From: Paraburkholderia sp. FT54
GTDB taxonomy: Bacteria; Pseudomonadota; Gammaproteobacteria; Burkholderiales; Burkholderiaceae
Length of the DNA stretch: 64,000 bases
Assembly (NCBI RefSeq): GCF_031585635.1
Contig: NZ_CP134196.1
Coordinates: 744,001-808,000 of the forward strand
Direction of reading: 5' to 3'
The translations under genes were made by a program, and so were the position numbers. Position 1 is the first letter of the stretch. Each line of letters opens with the position of its first letter. Positions 43,150 through 54,695 of this stretch are shown piece by piece. The notes beneath the pieces were generated by a model, which was not told where the DNA came from, did not search any database, and saw nothing but the letters and a program-made list of their open reading frames with translations.

Positions 43150-44250
43150 ATGTCCACTACTCCATCGACTATCGCCCCGCCGAGCGCGGCCCAGACCGCC
43201 AAACCGGCACGGCGCATTCCCTGGATGCTGCTCGCGGTCATTACAGTGCTCGTCGTGCTGGCGCTCGCGGCGTCGTACTGGTTCTTCATTGGCCGCTTCG
43301 TCGAAACGACTGACGATGCGTACGTGGGCGGCGATGTCACCGTGATGGCGCCGAAGGTGAACGGCTTCGTCACGGACGTGCTGGTGCACGACAACCAGTT
43401 CGTCCACGCAAACGACGTGCTGATCCGGCTCGATGCGCGCGACTATGACGCGCGGCTTGCGCAGGCCACGGCGGAAGTGCAGAGCGCGCAAGCCGCGGTG
43501 ACCGAATTGCAGGCGAAGAAATCCTTGCAGCTCGCCACCATCAACGAGCAGGCCGCGGAAGTGCGCGCCTCCGGCGCGGAGTTGACGCGCAGCGCCGCGG
43601 ACCAGACGCGCTACCGCGAGCTGGTGAAGGACGACGCGGTGTCGAACCAGGTCGTCGAGCGAGCGGATGCCGATCTGACGAAAGCGCACGCGGCGGTCGA
43701 TCGCAGCAGCGCGGCGTTGATCGCGGCGCAACGTCAGATCGCCGTGCTCGACGCGCAGATCGGCGACGCCGAGGCGCGCATCGCGACGGCGCAAGCCGCC
43801 CAGCGCGTCGCGGCACTTAACGTGGAGTACACGACGATTCGCTCGCCGATCGACGGCTATGTCGGCAATCGCACGGCGCGTGTCGGCCTGCTGGCGAACA
43901 CCGGTGTGTCGCTGCTGACCGTGGTGCCGTCGAGCGGACTCTGGATCGACGCCAACTTCAAGGAAGACCAGTTGAAGAAGATGCGCGTCGGCGACACCGT
44001 CGACGTCGATCTCGACGCCTCGAGCACGGGCATTCACGGCGTGGTGGAAAGTCTGGCGCCGGCCACTGGCGCGACCTTCAGTGTGCTACCCGCGGAGAAC
44101 GCCACCGGCAACTTCACCAAGATCGTGCAGCGAGTGCCGGTGCGCGTGCGGCTGGATGTGCCCAAGGCCATGCAAGGCGTGCTGCGCCCCGGCCTCTCGG
44201 CCACGGTGAAAGTGCATGTCGATAGCGGCAATACGCCGGCGCGCGGGTGA
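43150..44250 (+). CDS. emrA: EmrA-type HlyD-family membrane-fusion protein
   Basis: A 366-aa periplasmic adaptor. A short cytoplasmic tail is followed by one membrane anchor (PWMLLAVITVLVVLALAASY, ~26-45), then the lipoyl-like motif TTDDAYVGGDVTVMAPKVNG, a long Ala/Gln-rich coiled-coil hairpin (~105-215), and the beta-barrel region (SPIDGYVGNRTARVG, LWIDANFKEDQLKKMRVGD). It links an inner-membrane pump to an outer-membrane channel. Start at 43150 directly follows operator site C. It lies 7 bp before the MFS pump gene. Confidence 0.92.
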   Translation: MSTTPSTIAPPSAAQTAKPARRIPWMLLAVITVLVVLALAASYWFFIGRFVETTDDAYVGGDVTVMAPKVNGFVTDVLVHDNQFVHANDVLIRLDARDYDARLAQATAEVQSAQAAVTELQAKKSLQLATINEQAAEVRASGAELTRSAADQTRYRELVKDDAVSNQVVERADADLTKAHAAVDRSSAALIAAQRQIAVLDAQIGDAEARIATAQAAQRVAALNVEYTTIRSPIDGYVGNRTARVGLLANTGVSLLTVVPSSGLWIDANFKEDQLKKMRVGDTVDVDLDASSTGIHGVVESLAPATGATFSVLPAENATGNFTKIVQRVPVRVRLDVPKAMQGVLRPGLSATVKVHVDSGNTPARG

Positions 44251-44257
44251 ACCCATC

Positions 44258-45829
44258 ATGACCCAAGTTCTCGCCAACCCCGCCGAACTGCCGACGCGAA
44301 TCAAAGTCCTTGCGTTCACATTGATGTGCGTCGGGTTTTTCATGGCGACGCTCGATATTCAGATCGTTGCGTCGTCGCTCAAGGATATCGGCGGCGGCTT
44401 GTCCGCGAGCCAGGACGAACTTTCGTGGGTGCAGACGTCGTATCTGATCGCTGAAATTCTGGTGATTCCGATGTCCGGCTGGCTCACTCGCGTGTTCTCG
44501 ACGCGCTGGGTATTCGCGTTCTCCGCGCTCGGCTTCACGATCACCAGCATGTTGTGCGGCCTCGCGTGGGACATCAACTCGATGATCCTGTTCCGCGGTT
44601 TGCAGGGCGCGCTCGGCGCCGCGATGATCCCGACTGTGTTTACCACGGCGTTCGTGCTGTTTCCCGGCAAGGAACGCCTGATAGCGTCCACCACCATCAG
44701 CGCGCTTGCCACGCTCGCGCCGACTGTCGGTCCGGTGATCGGCGGCTGGATCACGTCGCAATGGTCGTGGCACTGGCTGTTCTATCTGAACCTGGTGCCG
44801 GGTCTGGTCGTCACGCTGATGGTGCCGAAATACGTGCACTTCGACAACGTCGACCTGTCGCTGCTGAAGAAAGGCGATTACCTGGGCATCCTTCTGATGT
44901 CCGGCTTTCTCGGTTGCCTCGAATACGTGCTGGAGGAAGGGCCGCGCAAAAACTGGTTCGGCGACGACGTCATCGTGACGTGCGCGTGGATCACGGCGAT
45001 CTGCGGATTCCTGTTCATCGTGCATGCGTTCACCGCGAAAGAGCCGATCGTCGATTTGCGTGCCTTGGCGATCCGCAACTTCGGCATCGGCAGTCTGCTG
45101 TCGTTCATCACCGGGATCGGGATTTTCTGCGCAGTGTTCCTGACGCCGGTGTTTTTATCGCGTGTGCGTGGTTTCGATTCGTTGCAGATCGGCGTGGCGT
45201 TGCTGTCAGTCGGCTGTTTTCAATTGGTCGCGATGGTGGCGTATTCGATGGTCGCGCGCTTTATCGACATGCGGATACTGCTGGTGTTCGGCCTCGTGCT
45301 GTTCGGCGTCGGCTGTTATCTGTATGTGCCCCTGACCAATCAATGGGGCTGGCAGGAGTTGTTGATCCCGCAGGCGTTGCGCGGCATCGGCCAGCAGTTC
45401 TGCATTCCCCCGATTGTCACGATGGCGCTGGGTTCATTGCCGATGTCGAGGCTGCGGTCCGCAAGCGGCCTGTTCAACCTGATGCGTAACCTCGGCGGCG
45501 CGATCGGCATTGCCGTGAGCAGCACGATGCTCAACGACCGCTTGAACCTGCACTACGAGCGGCTCGATGAACATCTGAACGTGGGCCGTCCGGTGGTCGA
45601 ATCGATCTTGCAGCAGCAAGGCGCGCATTTCGCGGCAGTGGGCGGCAACGTGCTGAACGCGGCCAACGCCGGGCTCGGCCAACTGCACGCGCTGCTGATG
45701 CGCGAAGCGCTCGTGCTCACGTTCGCCGACACGTTTTACGCACTGTCGCTCTGTTTCGTGGTTGGCCTGCTGAGCGTGCTGTTCTCGCGCCCGTTCGGCA
45801 ACACCGCACCACCGCCCGATGCCCATTGA
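44258..45829 (+). CDS. emrB: EmrB-type DHA2-family MFS drug efflux pump
   Basis: A 523-aa inner-membrane transporter with about 14 membrane segments. It has CVGFFMATLDIQIVASSLKD with the family D-x-Q/T-I motif in the first helix, DELSWVQTSYLIAEILVIPM, motif A-like GWLTRVFSTRWVFAF and motif C-like LATLAPTVGPVIGGWI. It exports toxic compounds with protons through the EmrA adaptor and the OMF channel encoded next. Starts 7 bp after emrA and ends 10 bp before the OMF gene. Confidence 0.92.
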   Translation: MTQVLANPAELPTRIKVLAFTLMCVGFFMATLDIQIVASSLKDIGGGLSASQDELSWVQTSYLIAEILVIPMSGWLTRVFSTRWVFAFSALGFTITSMLCGLAWDINSMILFRGLQGALGAAMIPTVFTTAFVLFPGKERLIASTTISALATLAPTVGPVIGGWITSQWSWHWLFYLNLVPGLVVTLMVPKYVHFDNVDLSLLKKGDYLGILLMSGFLGCLEYVLEEGPRKNWFGDDVIVTCAWITAICGFLFIVHAFTAKEPIVDLRALAIRNFGIGSLLSFITGIGIFCAVFLTPVFLSRVRGFDSLQIGVALLSVGCFQLVAMVAYSMVARFIDMRILLVFGLVLFGVGCYLYVPLTNQWGWQELLIPQALRGIGQQFCIPPIVTMALGSLPMSRLRSASGLFNLMRNLGGAIGIAVSSTMLNDRLNLHYERLDEHLNVGRPVVESILQQQGAHFAAVGGNVLNAANAGLGQLHALLMREALVLTFADTFYALSLCFVVGLLSVLFSRPFGNTAPPPDAH

Positions 45830-45839
45830 GGAATTCAAC

Positions 45840-47273
45840 ATGAAACCGATCCTTGTCAAAGTACTGGCGAGCGCCGCCTTGCTGACGCTCGCGGCGTGCG
45901 CGGTGCAACCGGAAACGCACGCGGATTTGCCGCAGACCGTGAAGACCGTGGCGCCGGCTGCATGGAATGTCGACGCGCCGCAAGACAGCGTGAGCGCCAA
46001 CGCGTGGTGGGCGCAATTCGGCGACCCGGTCATGCATCAACTGGTCGAGTCGGTGCTGACCGGCAATCTCGATGTGCAGGCAGCGGTAGAGCGCGTCAGG
46101 CAGGCGCAGGATCTGGCGAAGCAAAATCGCGCGGCCCTGCTGCCCGAGCTGAACGCGAGTGCGACCGCCTCGAACTCGCGTCAGAACACGCCGCCGCCGC
46201 TCGGCTATGTGCGCCAGGCCGGTATCGGCCTGAGCGCGAGCTGGACGCCCGACGTATTCGGTGGCGAACGTCTCGCCGTGCTGGCGGCGCAGGCCCAGGT
46301 GTCGGGACGTCAGTCGGCATTGAATGAGGTGCGCCTCGCGCTCGCGGCGAATACCGCGGCAGCGTATATCGACCTTCGTTGGGCGCAATCGCAGTTGCAG
46401 ATTCTGAGCGACAACGAGCAGATCCGCGCACGTGCCCTGAAGCTCACGCAGCAGCGTCTGCGCTACGGGCTGTCGACGCAACTCGATGTGGCGCGCGCGC
46501 AGAACCAGCTCGAGGATTTGCAGGCGCAGATTCCGCGCGTGCAATCGGCGGTGCAGCATCAGTTGAGTCTGATCGCCGTGTATTCGGGGCGCACACCGGA
46601 GAGCGTCGACAGTTTGCTGCTTGCCAATGCACGCGATATTCCGGTGCCCGCGCAAAGCGTGCCGCAGATGCTGCCCTCCGAAGCGCTTTTGCAGCGTCCC
46701 GACGTGCGCATCGCATACGCGAGCGTCGAACAGCGCGCGGCGGAAGTGGGCGTGTCGAAAGCGCAGCGCTATCCGCAGTTCCGGCTCAATCTCGCCGACG
46801 GCCTGCTGGCCTCGTCCTATCTCGGCTTGCCGACGCTGACCGACAACCTCTTCAGCGCCGCCTTGAACGCGACGAGTCCGATCTTCAACGCGGGCCGCAT
46901 CACCGCGAATATCGACGAGAGCGAAAGCCGCATGCGCGAATCGCAACTCGGTTTGCAGCAAACCATGCTGCAAGCCCTCAAGGAAATCGAAGACAACCGC
47001 AGCGATCTGGTGAGCGGCGCAGTGCAGGTGCAACGTCTTGGCGGCGCGCTCGATGCATCGAATCAGGCGCTGCGTCTGTCGAGCGAGCTGTATAAGGGCG
47101 GCGCGTCGAGTTTCCTCGATGTGCTCGCGGCGCAGGAGGCGTATCTGCACGACGCGGAGTCGTTGAACCAGGCCAAACGCGAGCATGCGCTCTCGGCGGT
47201 CGCGCTATACCGGTCGCTCGGTGGCGGCTGGGATGTGCCTGACGCGGTCACGGCAGTATCGGCGAACAACTGA
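45840..47273 (+). CDS. Outer-membrane efflux lipoprotein (TolC/NodT-type OMF)
   Basis: A 477-aa outer-membrane channel. The lipoprotein signal ends LLTLAAC with Cys20 as acyl site. Two repeats of the OEP domain follow, each with a long coiled-coil hairpin (VEAVERVRQAQDLAK-like and QRLRYGLSTQLDVARAQNQL), and LPSEALLQRPDVRIAYASVE is typical of NodT-family members. GAGGAATT precedes the ATG. It completes the EmrAB-OMF tripartite pump; RND-associated channels look alike, but the operon context fixes this one to the MFS pump. Confidence 0.92.
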   Translation: MKPILVKVLASAALLTLAACAVQPETHADLPQTVKTVAPAAWNVDAPQDSVSANAWWAQFGDPVMHQLVESVLTGNLDVQAAVERVRQAQDLAKQNRAALLPELNASATASNSRQNTPPPLGYVRQAGIGLSASWTPDVFGGERLAVLAAQAQVSGRQSALNEVRLALAANTAAAYIDLRWAQSQLQILSDNEQIRARALKLTQQRLRYGLSTQLDVARAQNQLEDLQAQIPRVQSAVQHQLSLIAVYSGRTPESVDSLLLANARDIPVPAQSVPQMLPSEALLQRPDVRIAYASVEQRAAEVGVSKAQRYPQFRLNLADGLLASSYLGLPTLTDNLFSAALNATSPIFNAGRITANIDESESRMRESQLGLQQTMLQALKEIEDNRSDLVSGAVQVQRLGGALDASNQALRLSSELYKGGASSFLDVLAAQEAYLHDAESLNQAKREHALSAVALYRSLGGGWDVPDAVTAVSANN

Positions 47274-47319
47274 TGCATGAGCGTGGCCAATGAGGTGTTG
47301 AACCAACTGGAGAGAAATG

Positions 47320-48507
47320 ATGGCGAATCAGCGAGAAGTAGTGATCTGCAATCCGGTGAGAACGCCGATCGGCGCATTCGGCGGATCGTTGAAAGAGGTG
47401 CCCGCAAGCGAACTCGGCGCGCTCGCGGTGCGTGAGACGTTGCAGCGTAGCGGGCTCGACCCGGCCGCATTGGCGTCGGTCGTGATGGGCAACGTGATTC
47501 AGGCCGGCAACAAGATGAATCCGGCGCGCCAGGCGTCGATCGGCGGCGGCGTGCCGGTGGCTGTGCCGGCGTTGACGGTCAATCGCGTGTGCGGTTCGGG
47601 CGCGCAGGCGATCGCATCGGCGGCCCAGGAGATCCTGCTGGGTCTCGGCGATGCCGCGGTGGCCGGCGGCATGGAGAACATGGACCGCGCGCCGTATCTG
47701 CTCGACGGCGGCCGCTGGGGCTACCGCATGGGCAACGCGCAAATCCACGACAGCCTGTTGCGCGACGGCCTGAACGACGCGTTTTCCGGCGAGCATTCCG
47801 GCTGGCACACCGAAGACCTCGTCGCGCAATTCGACATCACGCGCGAAACGCAGGACCGTTGGGCCGCGCGTTCGCAACAGCGATTCAGCGAAGCGCAGGC
47901 GCGTGGCGATTTCGACGCCGAACTGGTCGCCGTGGAAATCGCAGGGCGCAAGGGCCCGCAGCATTTCACGCGTGATGAACAGCCGCGTCCCGATACCACG
48001 GTGGAAACGCTGGCCAAACTGCGTCCGGCATTTCGCCCCGACGGCACGATCACCGCAGGCAACGCCCCGGGATTGAACAGCGGCGCGGCCGCCATGCTGG
48101 TGGCCGAACGTGGCTTCGCGGAAGCACGCGGCATCGCGCAGTTCGCGCGGCTTGCGGCATACGGCGTCGCCGCGGTCGAACCCGGCATGTTCGGCCTCGG
48201 TCCCGTGCCGGCCGTGGAGATGGCGTTGGCGCGAGCCGGATGGCAATTGCACGATGTCGAGCGCTTCGAAATCAACGAGGCGTTTGCCGCCGTGCCGATC
48301 GCGGTCGCGCGCAGACTCGGCATCGCGGACGAGCTGATCAACGTGCAAGGCGGCGCGATCGCGCATGGCCATCCCATCGGCGCGACGGGCGCCGTGTTGA
48401 CCACGCGCCTGCTCCATTCAATGCGGCGCGACGGGCTCAAACGCGGCATTGTTACGCTATGCATCGGCGGTGGTCAGGGGATCGCATTGGCATTGGAAAT
48501 GCTGTGA
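47320..48507 (+). CDS. Acetyl-CoA acetyltransferase / thiolase
   Basis: A 395-aa thiolase. The nucleophile Cys is in NRVCGSGAQAIASAAQEIL (about residue 91), the His is in GGAIAHGHPIGATGAVLTTR, and the second Cys is in LCIGGGQGIALAL; NEAFAAVP is also present. It condenses or cleaves acetyl-CoA/acetoacetyl-CoA or longer 3-ketoacyl-CoA in the cytoplasm. The second ATG at 47320 has GGAG at 7 bases. Not accompanied by beta-oxidation or PHB genes, so biosynthetic and degradative roles cannot be separated. Confidence 0.92.
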   Translation: MANQREVVICNPVRTPIGAFGGSLKEVPASELGALAVRETLQRSGLDPAALASVVMGNVIQAGNKMNPARQASIGGGVPVAVPALTVNRVCGSGAQAIASAAQEILLGLGDAAVAGGMENMDRAPYLLDGGRWGYRMGNAQIHDSLLRDGLNDAFSGEHSGWHTEDLVAQFDITRETQDRWAARSQQRFSEAQARGDFDAELVAVEIAGRKGPQHFTRDEQPRPDTTVETLAKLRPAFRPDGTITAGNAPGLNSGAAAMLVAERGFAEARGIAQFARLAAYGVAAVEPGMFGLGPVPAVEMALARAGWQLHDVERFEINEAFAAVPIAVARRLGIADELINVQGGAIAHGHPIGATGAVLTTRLLHSMRRDGLKRGIVTLCIGGGQGIALALEML

Positions 48508-48825
48508 CTTTGAGTCGATAGCAGCAGGGTGCGTCGGCGTGCGAAATACGTCGATGCACCCGCCGCTGCGACTTCGTAAATGCGTGGCGCATCAACCGTG
48601 ATGCAATCTTCGGCAATAGAACCCCAGCCCATATTTAAAGTTTTTCCTCCCGCATCAGTTTCGTTTAGCATCATTGCCACTTCGGGATCGTGAGCGGCAT
48701 CGGCGGCTGGTTCGGCCATCCGCAATTGTCGATGCAATCGGTGCTCGGCGCGACGCTCTCGAACCTGATGAGCGTCACGATTGCGTGGCATGTTCATTAC
48801 GCTGAATTGAATCGGGGATCGCTGC
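48508..48825. other. Intergenic region between thiolase and cytidine deaminase genes
   Basis: About 318 bp. The first part is ordinary non-coding sequence with an open minus-strand frame that ends at 48474 inside the thiolase gene and shows no family. The second part (48681-48788) holds the nucleoside-transporter-like remnant annotated separately. The cdd promoter must lie here. Confidence 0.4.
48681..48788 (+). pseudogene. Possible remnant of a concentrative nucleoside transporter C-terminus
   Basis: A plus-strand frame bounded upstream by a stop encodes VSGIGGWFG then ~10 residues and VLGATLSNLMSVTIAW. This recalls the C-terminal end of NupC-type transporters, where GIGG is followed by ~18 residues and a membrane helix like GTLxNLMxATIAG. 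Nothing of the other membrane segments remains. It lies directly upstream of cytidine deaminase and nucleoside hydrolase genes, where a nucleoside permease is expected. The match is short and judged by eye. Confidence 0.45.
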
Positions 48826-49215
48826 ATGAATATGGAACAACTGCTGGAGCGCGCGGGCGTCGCGCGAGAAAAGGCCTATGCGCCTTATTCGAAGTTCAAG
48901 GTCGGCGCGGCGCTGCTGACCAAAGATGGACAGGTGTTCGACGGCTGCAACGTCGAGAACGCCTCGTATGGTTTGTGCAATTGCGCAGAACGTACCGCGT
49001 TTTTCAGCGCCATTGCAGCGGGCTATCAGCGCGACCAGTTCGCCGCGCTTGCCGTGATCGGCGATACGGACGGCCCGGTCGCGCCGTGCGGCGCGTGCCG
49101 CCAGGTGATCATCGAACTGGGCGGCCCTGAATTGCCGATTCGCCTCGGCAATCTGCATGGCGTCACGCGCGACACCACCGCGCGTGAACAATTGCCGGAC
49201 GCGTTCTATCGATGA
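48826..49215 (+). CDS. cdd: Cytidine deaminase
   Basis: A 129-aa homotetrameric-type cytidine deaminase. It has FKVGAALLTKDG, the catalytic CAE (Cys53, Glu55) in LCNCAERTAFFSAI, and zinc ligands Cys88 and Cys91 in APCGACRQVIIELGG. It converts cytidine and deoxycytidine to uridine forms in pyrimidine salvage. Its stop overlaps the nucleoside hydrolase start (ATGA), so deamination and base release are coupled. Confidence 0.94.
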   Translation: MNMEQLLERAGVAREKAYAPYSKFKVGAALLTKDGQVFDGCNVENASYGLCNCAERTAFFSAIAAGYQRDQFAALAVIGDTDGPVAPCGACRQVIIELGGPELPIRLGNLHGVTRDTTAREQLPDAFYR

Positions 49216-50177
49216 GCAGGCACAAGGTCATCTATGACACCGACCCAGGTGTGGACGATGCGATGGCGCTCGTGTTTCAGGCGCTGCATCCGGATATCGA
49301 ACTGCTTGGCCTGACAAGCGTATTCGGCAACGCGACGATTGAAACGACCACGCGCAATGCGCGCTTTCTCGCCGGACGGTTTGCCGCGGGCGTGCCGGTC
49401 GCGCAGGGCGCGGCGGCGCCGCTCAAGTGCGCCGCGCCCGAGCCGCTCGCAGAGATCCACGGCGGCAACGGGCTCGGCAATATCGCGTTGAATACAACGG
49501 ACGGGGCCGCACTCGACGCGCGCCCCGCGCACCGCTTCATCATCGACACGGTGCGCGCGCATCCGGGCGAAGTGACGCTGCTTGCCGTGGGCCCGCTCAC
49601 GAATCTCGCCTTGGCGCTCGCCGACGATCCGCAGATCGCCTCGCTCGTCAAGCAGGTGGTCATCATGGGCGGCGCGTTCGGCACGGACGGCGTGCTCGGC
49701 AATGTCACGCCCGCGGCGGAAGCCAATATCCTGGGCGACCCGGATGCCGCCGACATCGTGCTCGGCGCGGCGTGGCCGGTTGCGATCGTCGGTCTGGACG
49801 TCACGCAGCGCACCATCATGAGCCACGATTATCTGGCGTCGCTGCGCGAGCGCGGCGGCGCGGCCGGTCAGTTCGTGTGGGAAGTGTCGCGGCACTACGA
49901 GGCGTTTCACGGGCAGAGCGCGCAGCTTGCGGGCATCTTCGTGCACGATTCGTCGGCGGTGGCCTATGTGCTGGCGCCGCATCTCTATACGACGCGCAGC
50001 GGTCCCGTGCGCGTGCTGACCGAGGGCATCGCGGTCGGTCAAACCATCCAGAAGCCTTCGACGATGCCCGTTCCCGCGCCGGCCTGGGACGGCCGGCCCG
50101 ACTGCAAGGTGTGCATGGAAGTGGATGTGCCGGGCATGCTGGCGCTTTACGAGCGCACCATTTGCGGCACGCTGTGA
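49212..50177 (+). CDS. Nucleoside hydrolase (IunH/RihA-like)
   Basis: A 321-aa calcium-dependent N-ribohydrolase. The hallmark DxDxxxDD calcium site is VIYDTDPGVDDAMAL (Asp9, 11, 15, 16), with GNGLGNI and TLLAVGPLTNLALALADDP also present. It splits nucleosides into base and ribose. Overlap with cdd suggests that cytidine is deaminated and uridine then cleaved; inosine-uridine specificity is likely but not certain. Confidence 0.93.
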   Translation: MSRHKVIYDTDPGVDDAMALVFQALHPDIELLGLTSVFGNATIETTTRNARFLAGRFAAGVPVAQGAAAPLKCAAPEPLAEIHGGNGLGNIALNTTDGAALDARPAHRFIIDTVRAHPGEVTLLAVGPLTNLALALADDPQIASLVKQVVIMGGAFGTDGVLGNVTPAAEANILGDPDAADIVLGAAWPVAIVGLDVTQRTIMSHDYLASLRERGGAAGQFVWEVSRHYEAFHGQSAQLAGIFVHDSSAVAYVLAPHLYTTRSGPVRVLTEGIAVGQTIQKPSTMPVPAPAWDGRPDCKVCMEVDVPGMLALYERTICGTL

Positions 50178-50391
50178 GAATGACGGTGTCGTATAACTGA
50201 CGTACAGGCGGCACGGCGCGGATTGATCTGACGTGAGTCGCTGTGCAATGCAACACGCCGGCACGCGGCAATTGTGGCCGGTGCCGATCTTCAATCTTTG
50301 CTACATTTCTGCACACGCACCGCATAAGCTGCCCTGAAGCTCTTTCTCATGGGCGCGGCGCGCGTGACCGAAACCTATCAAGAGGCCAAAG

Positions 50392-51327
50392 ATGCGAATT
50401 CTAGTAGTAGGGGCGGGCGCCGTAGGCGGCTATTTCGGCGGGCGTCTCGCGGCGGCGGGCCAGGACGTGACCTTTCTCGTGCGGCCCGGCCGCGCGGAAA
50501 AGCTCAAGCGCGAAGGACTCGTCATCAGCAGCGTGCGCGGCGATCTCACGCTGCGCGACCCCCAAACGATTCTCGCCGGCGTCAGCGCCGAGCCGTTCGA
50601 TCTGGTGCTGCTGAGCTGCAAAGCCTACAGTCTCGACGACGCCATCGATTCCTTCGCGCCGCTCGTCGGCGAGTCGACGCTGATTCTGCCGATGCTCAAC
50701 GGCATGCGCCATATGGACGTGCTCAACGAAAAGTTCGGCGCCGCGCGCGTGCTGGGCGGTCAGTGCGTGATTGCCGCCACGCTCAACGCCGAGCAGCACA
50801 TCGTGCATCTGAACGACACCCATGCGATCACCTTCGGCGAACAGGCCGGCGGCGCGTCGGAACGCACCCAGGCCATCGCCGAGGCCATGGCGGGCGCGAC
50901 TTTCGATGCGGTGGTCAGCGACAACATCTTGCTGCGCATGTGGGAGAAGTGGGTATTCCTGGCCACATTGGCGGCAAGCACGTGCTTGATGCGCGGTTCG
51001 GTCGGCGATATTCTGGCTGCGCCGGACGGCAAGCGCGTGATCGAGAATCTGCTGGGCGAATGCCGGGCCGTGGCCGAGCACAACGGTTTCACAATGGGCC
51101 CGGACTTCGACGCACGCGCCACGCAAACGCTCTTAACGCCTTCGCCGCTCACCGCTTCCATGTTGCGGGATGTGGAAAACCACTCGCATACGGAGGCGGA
51201 TCACATTCTCGGCGATCTGATTTCGCGCGGCGGCGATGCGCAAAAGGGCGAGCACGGCTTGTCGTTGCTGCGTATTGCCTATAGTCATCTGAAGACGTAT
51301 GAAGCGAGGCAGGCCCGCACGTCCTGA
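50392..51327 (+). CDS. panE: 2-dehydropantoate 2-reductase (ketopantoate reductase)
   Basis: A 311-aa NADPH-dependent reductase. The nucleotide-binding GxGxxG is at residues 7-12 in ILVVGAGAVGGYFGGRL, and the catalytic Lys lies in LRMWEKWVFLATLAASTCL, with a C-terminal all-helical dimer domain. It makes pantoate from ketopantoate in the pantothenate/CoA pathway. Burkholderiaceae usually have several paralogs, so this one may act on other 2-keto acids. No panB/panC nearby. Confidence 0.87.
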   Translation: MRILVVGAGAVGGYFGGRLAAAGQDVTFLVRPGRAEKLKREGLVISSVRGDLTLRDPQTILAGVSAEPFDLVLLSCKAYSLDDAIDSFAPLVGESTLILPMLNGMRHMDVLNEKFGAARVLGGQCVIAATLNAEQHIVHLNDTHAITFGEQAGGASERTQAIAEAMAGATFDAVVSDNILLRMWEKWVFLATLAASTCLMRGSVGDILAAPDGKRVIENLLGECRAVAEHNGFTMGPDFDARATQTLLTPSPLTASMLRDVENHSHTEADHILGDLISRGGDAQKGEHGLSLLRIAYSHLKTYEARQARTS

Positions 51328-51394
51328 ACGATGCCACGGCACGAGCGTGGACTCAGCGGGCAAGCCATGACAGCCTAACGATCGGAGGTGAAGC

Positions 51395-51694
51395 ATGCCG
51401 AGTCCAATTGGATCAGTGCCCGCGCTCAGTGCCGCTTCGGCCACGATCTTCTCGATCGGCATTGTCTTTCTCGGCTACTGGGGCTTGTATGAGCCGACAC
51501 AGTGGCGAGTCGCCGACGTCTTCGTCTTTGTGTCCGCGATGATCGGTTTCGGTTGCCTCGGGCTCGTGCCGTGGGTCGCGACGAGTCCTGTCGAGCCCGA
51601 ATCCAGCGACGCCCGGATTCGCATCGCGCGGCATCTGTTTCTCGTCGGCGTGGCGGGAATCTGGCTTGCGGTAGCGATGTCGGTGATTTTCTGA
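51395..51694 (+). CDS. Small hydrophobic membrane protein, unknown function
   Basis: A 99-aa protein with three hydrophobic segments (about 13-31, 40-58 and 80-98: SAASATIFSIGIVFLGYWGL, VADVFVFVSAMIGFGCLGLV, LFLVGVAGIWLAVAMSVIF) and a short charged loop between the last two. No signature motif. A strong GGAGGTG ribosome site lies 6-7 bases before the ATG, supporting that it is translated. It lies 67 bp after panE and converges with the peptide ABC operon. Confidence 0.8.
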   Translation: MPSPIGSVPALSAASATIFSIGIVFLGYWGLYEPTQWRVADVFVFVSAMIGFGCLGLVPWVATSPVEPESSDARIRIARHLFLVGVAGIWLAVAMSVIF

Positions 51695-51749
51695 AGCGCC
51701 GCCCACGCGCGTTTTTCGTTGAAGCGCAACCCGTCAGCGCCAAGGGCAT

Positions 51750-53776
<2,027 letters not shown>

Positions 53777-53777
53777 G

Positions 53778-54692
53778 TCAGCGGTCCTTCGGATCGAATG
53801 CGTCGCGCAAACCATCGCCGACGAAATTCACGCAATACAGCGTCACGCACAGCATCACGGCCGGGCACAGCAGCAGCCAGGGCATCGATTCGAGCTTCTG
53901 CGCGCCGTCCTGAATCAGCACGCCCCAACTCGTCATCGGTTCCTGCACGCCGAGGCCGAGAAACGACAACACCGATTCCGTCAGCACGATGTTCGGCACC
54001 GTCACGCTCGCATACACGACGACCACGCCGAACAGATTCGGCACGATATGACGCGCGATGATCGAACGCGAACTCACGCCGATCGCCTTCGCCGCGTCGA
54101 TGAATTCGCGCGAGCGCAGCGACAGCGTCTGGCCGCGCACCACGCGCGCCATGTCGAGCCATGAAAACGCGCTGATGGTGAGCACGACCAGATAGAAGGC
54201 GCGGCCGAACATCGTCATCATGAGGATGGCGATCAGCATGTAGGGAATCGCGTACATCATGTCGACGATACGCATCATCACCGCGTCCACGCGTCCGCCG
54301 AGATAGCCCGCGGTCGCGCCATACGCGACGCCGATCAGCCCCGACACCAGCGTGCCGAGCAGACCGACTTCGAGCGACACGCGCCCGCCTTGCAGCGTGC
54401 GCGCGAGCAGATCGCGGCCGAGTTCGTCGGTACCGAACCAGTGCATGTTTTGCAGCGTGGGCGGCAGGCTGATCGCGCTCCAGTCGCTATCGATCGGATT
54501 GTTCGGCAGGAACCACGGACCGGCCACGCAGGCGATCACGATCAGCATCAGCACGACGAAGCCGGTAAAAGCGGCGCGGTTGCGCACGAAGCGCCACGCG
54601 GCGGTGGCGAGCGGGCCGCGCGAGCGCGGCGCCTTCGCGATGGCCGCGAGCGGGTCGAGCGCCGCGGCAGTCGATTGAATTGAGCGGGGCAT
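53778..54692 (-). CDS. Oligopeptide/dipeptide ABC transporter permease (OppC/DppC type)
   Basis: A 304-aa permease with six membrane segments. It has the OppC N-terminal helix (FTGFVVLMLIVIACVAGPWF), GTDELGRDLLARTLQGGRVS, typical of OppC, and the EAA loop REFIDAAKAIGVSSRSIIAR. Starts 3 bp after the OppB-like gene in the transcription direction. Confidence 0.93.
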   Translation of the reverse strand: MPRSIQSTAAALDPLAAIAKAPRSRGPLATAAWRFVRNRAAFTGFVVLMLIVIACVAGPWFLPNNPIDSDWSAISLPPTLQNMHWFGTDELGRDLLARTLQGGRVSLEVGLLGTLVSGLIGVAYGATAGYLGGRVDAVMMRIVDMMYAIPYMLIAILMMTMFGRAFYLVVLTISAFSWLDMARVVRGQTLSLRSREFIDAAKAIGVSSRSIIARHIVPNLFGVVVVYASVTVPNIVLTESVLSFLGLGVQEPMTSWGVLIQDGAQKLESMPWLLLCPAVMLCVTLYCVNFVGDGLRDAFDPKDR

Positions 54693-54695
54693 GGA

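Noticed and set aside
48474..48673. Minus-strand open frame overlapping the 3' end of the thiolase gene
   Set aside because: About 66 codons from the likely ATG, overlaps a real gene, no recognisable motif; insufficient to call.
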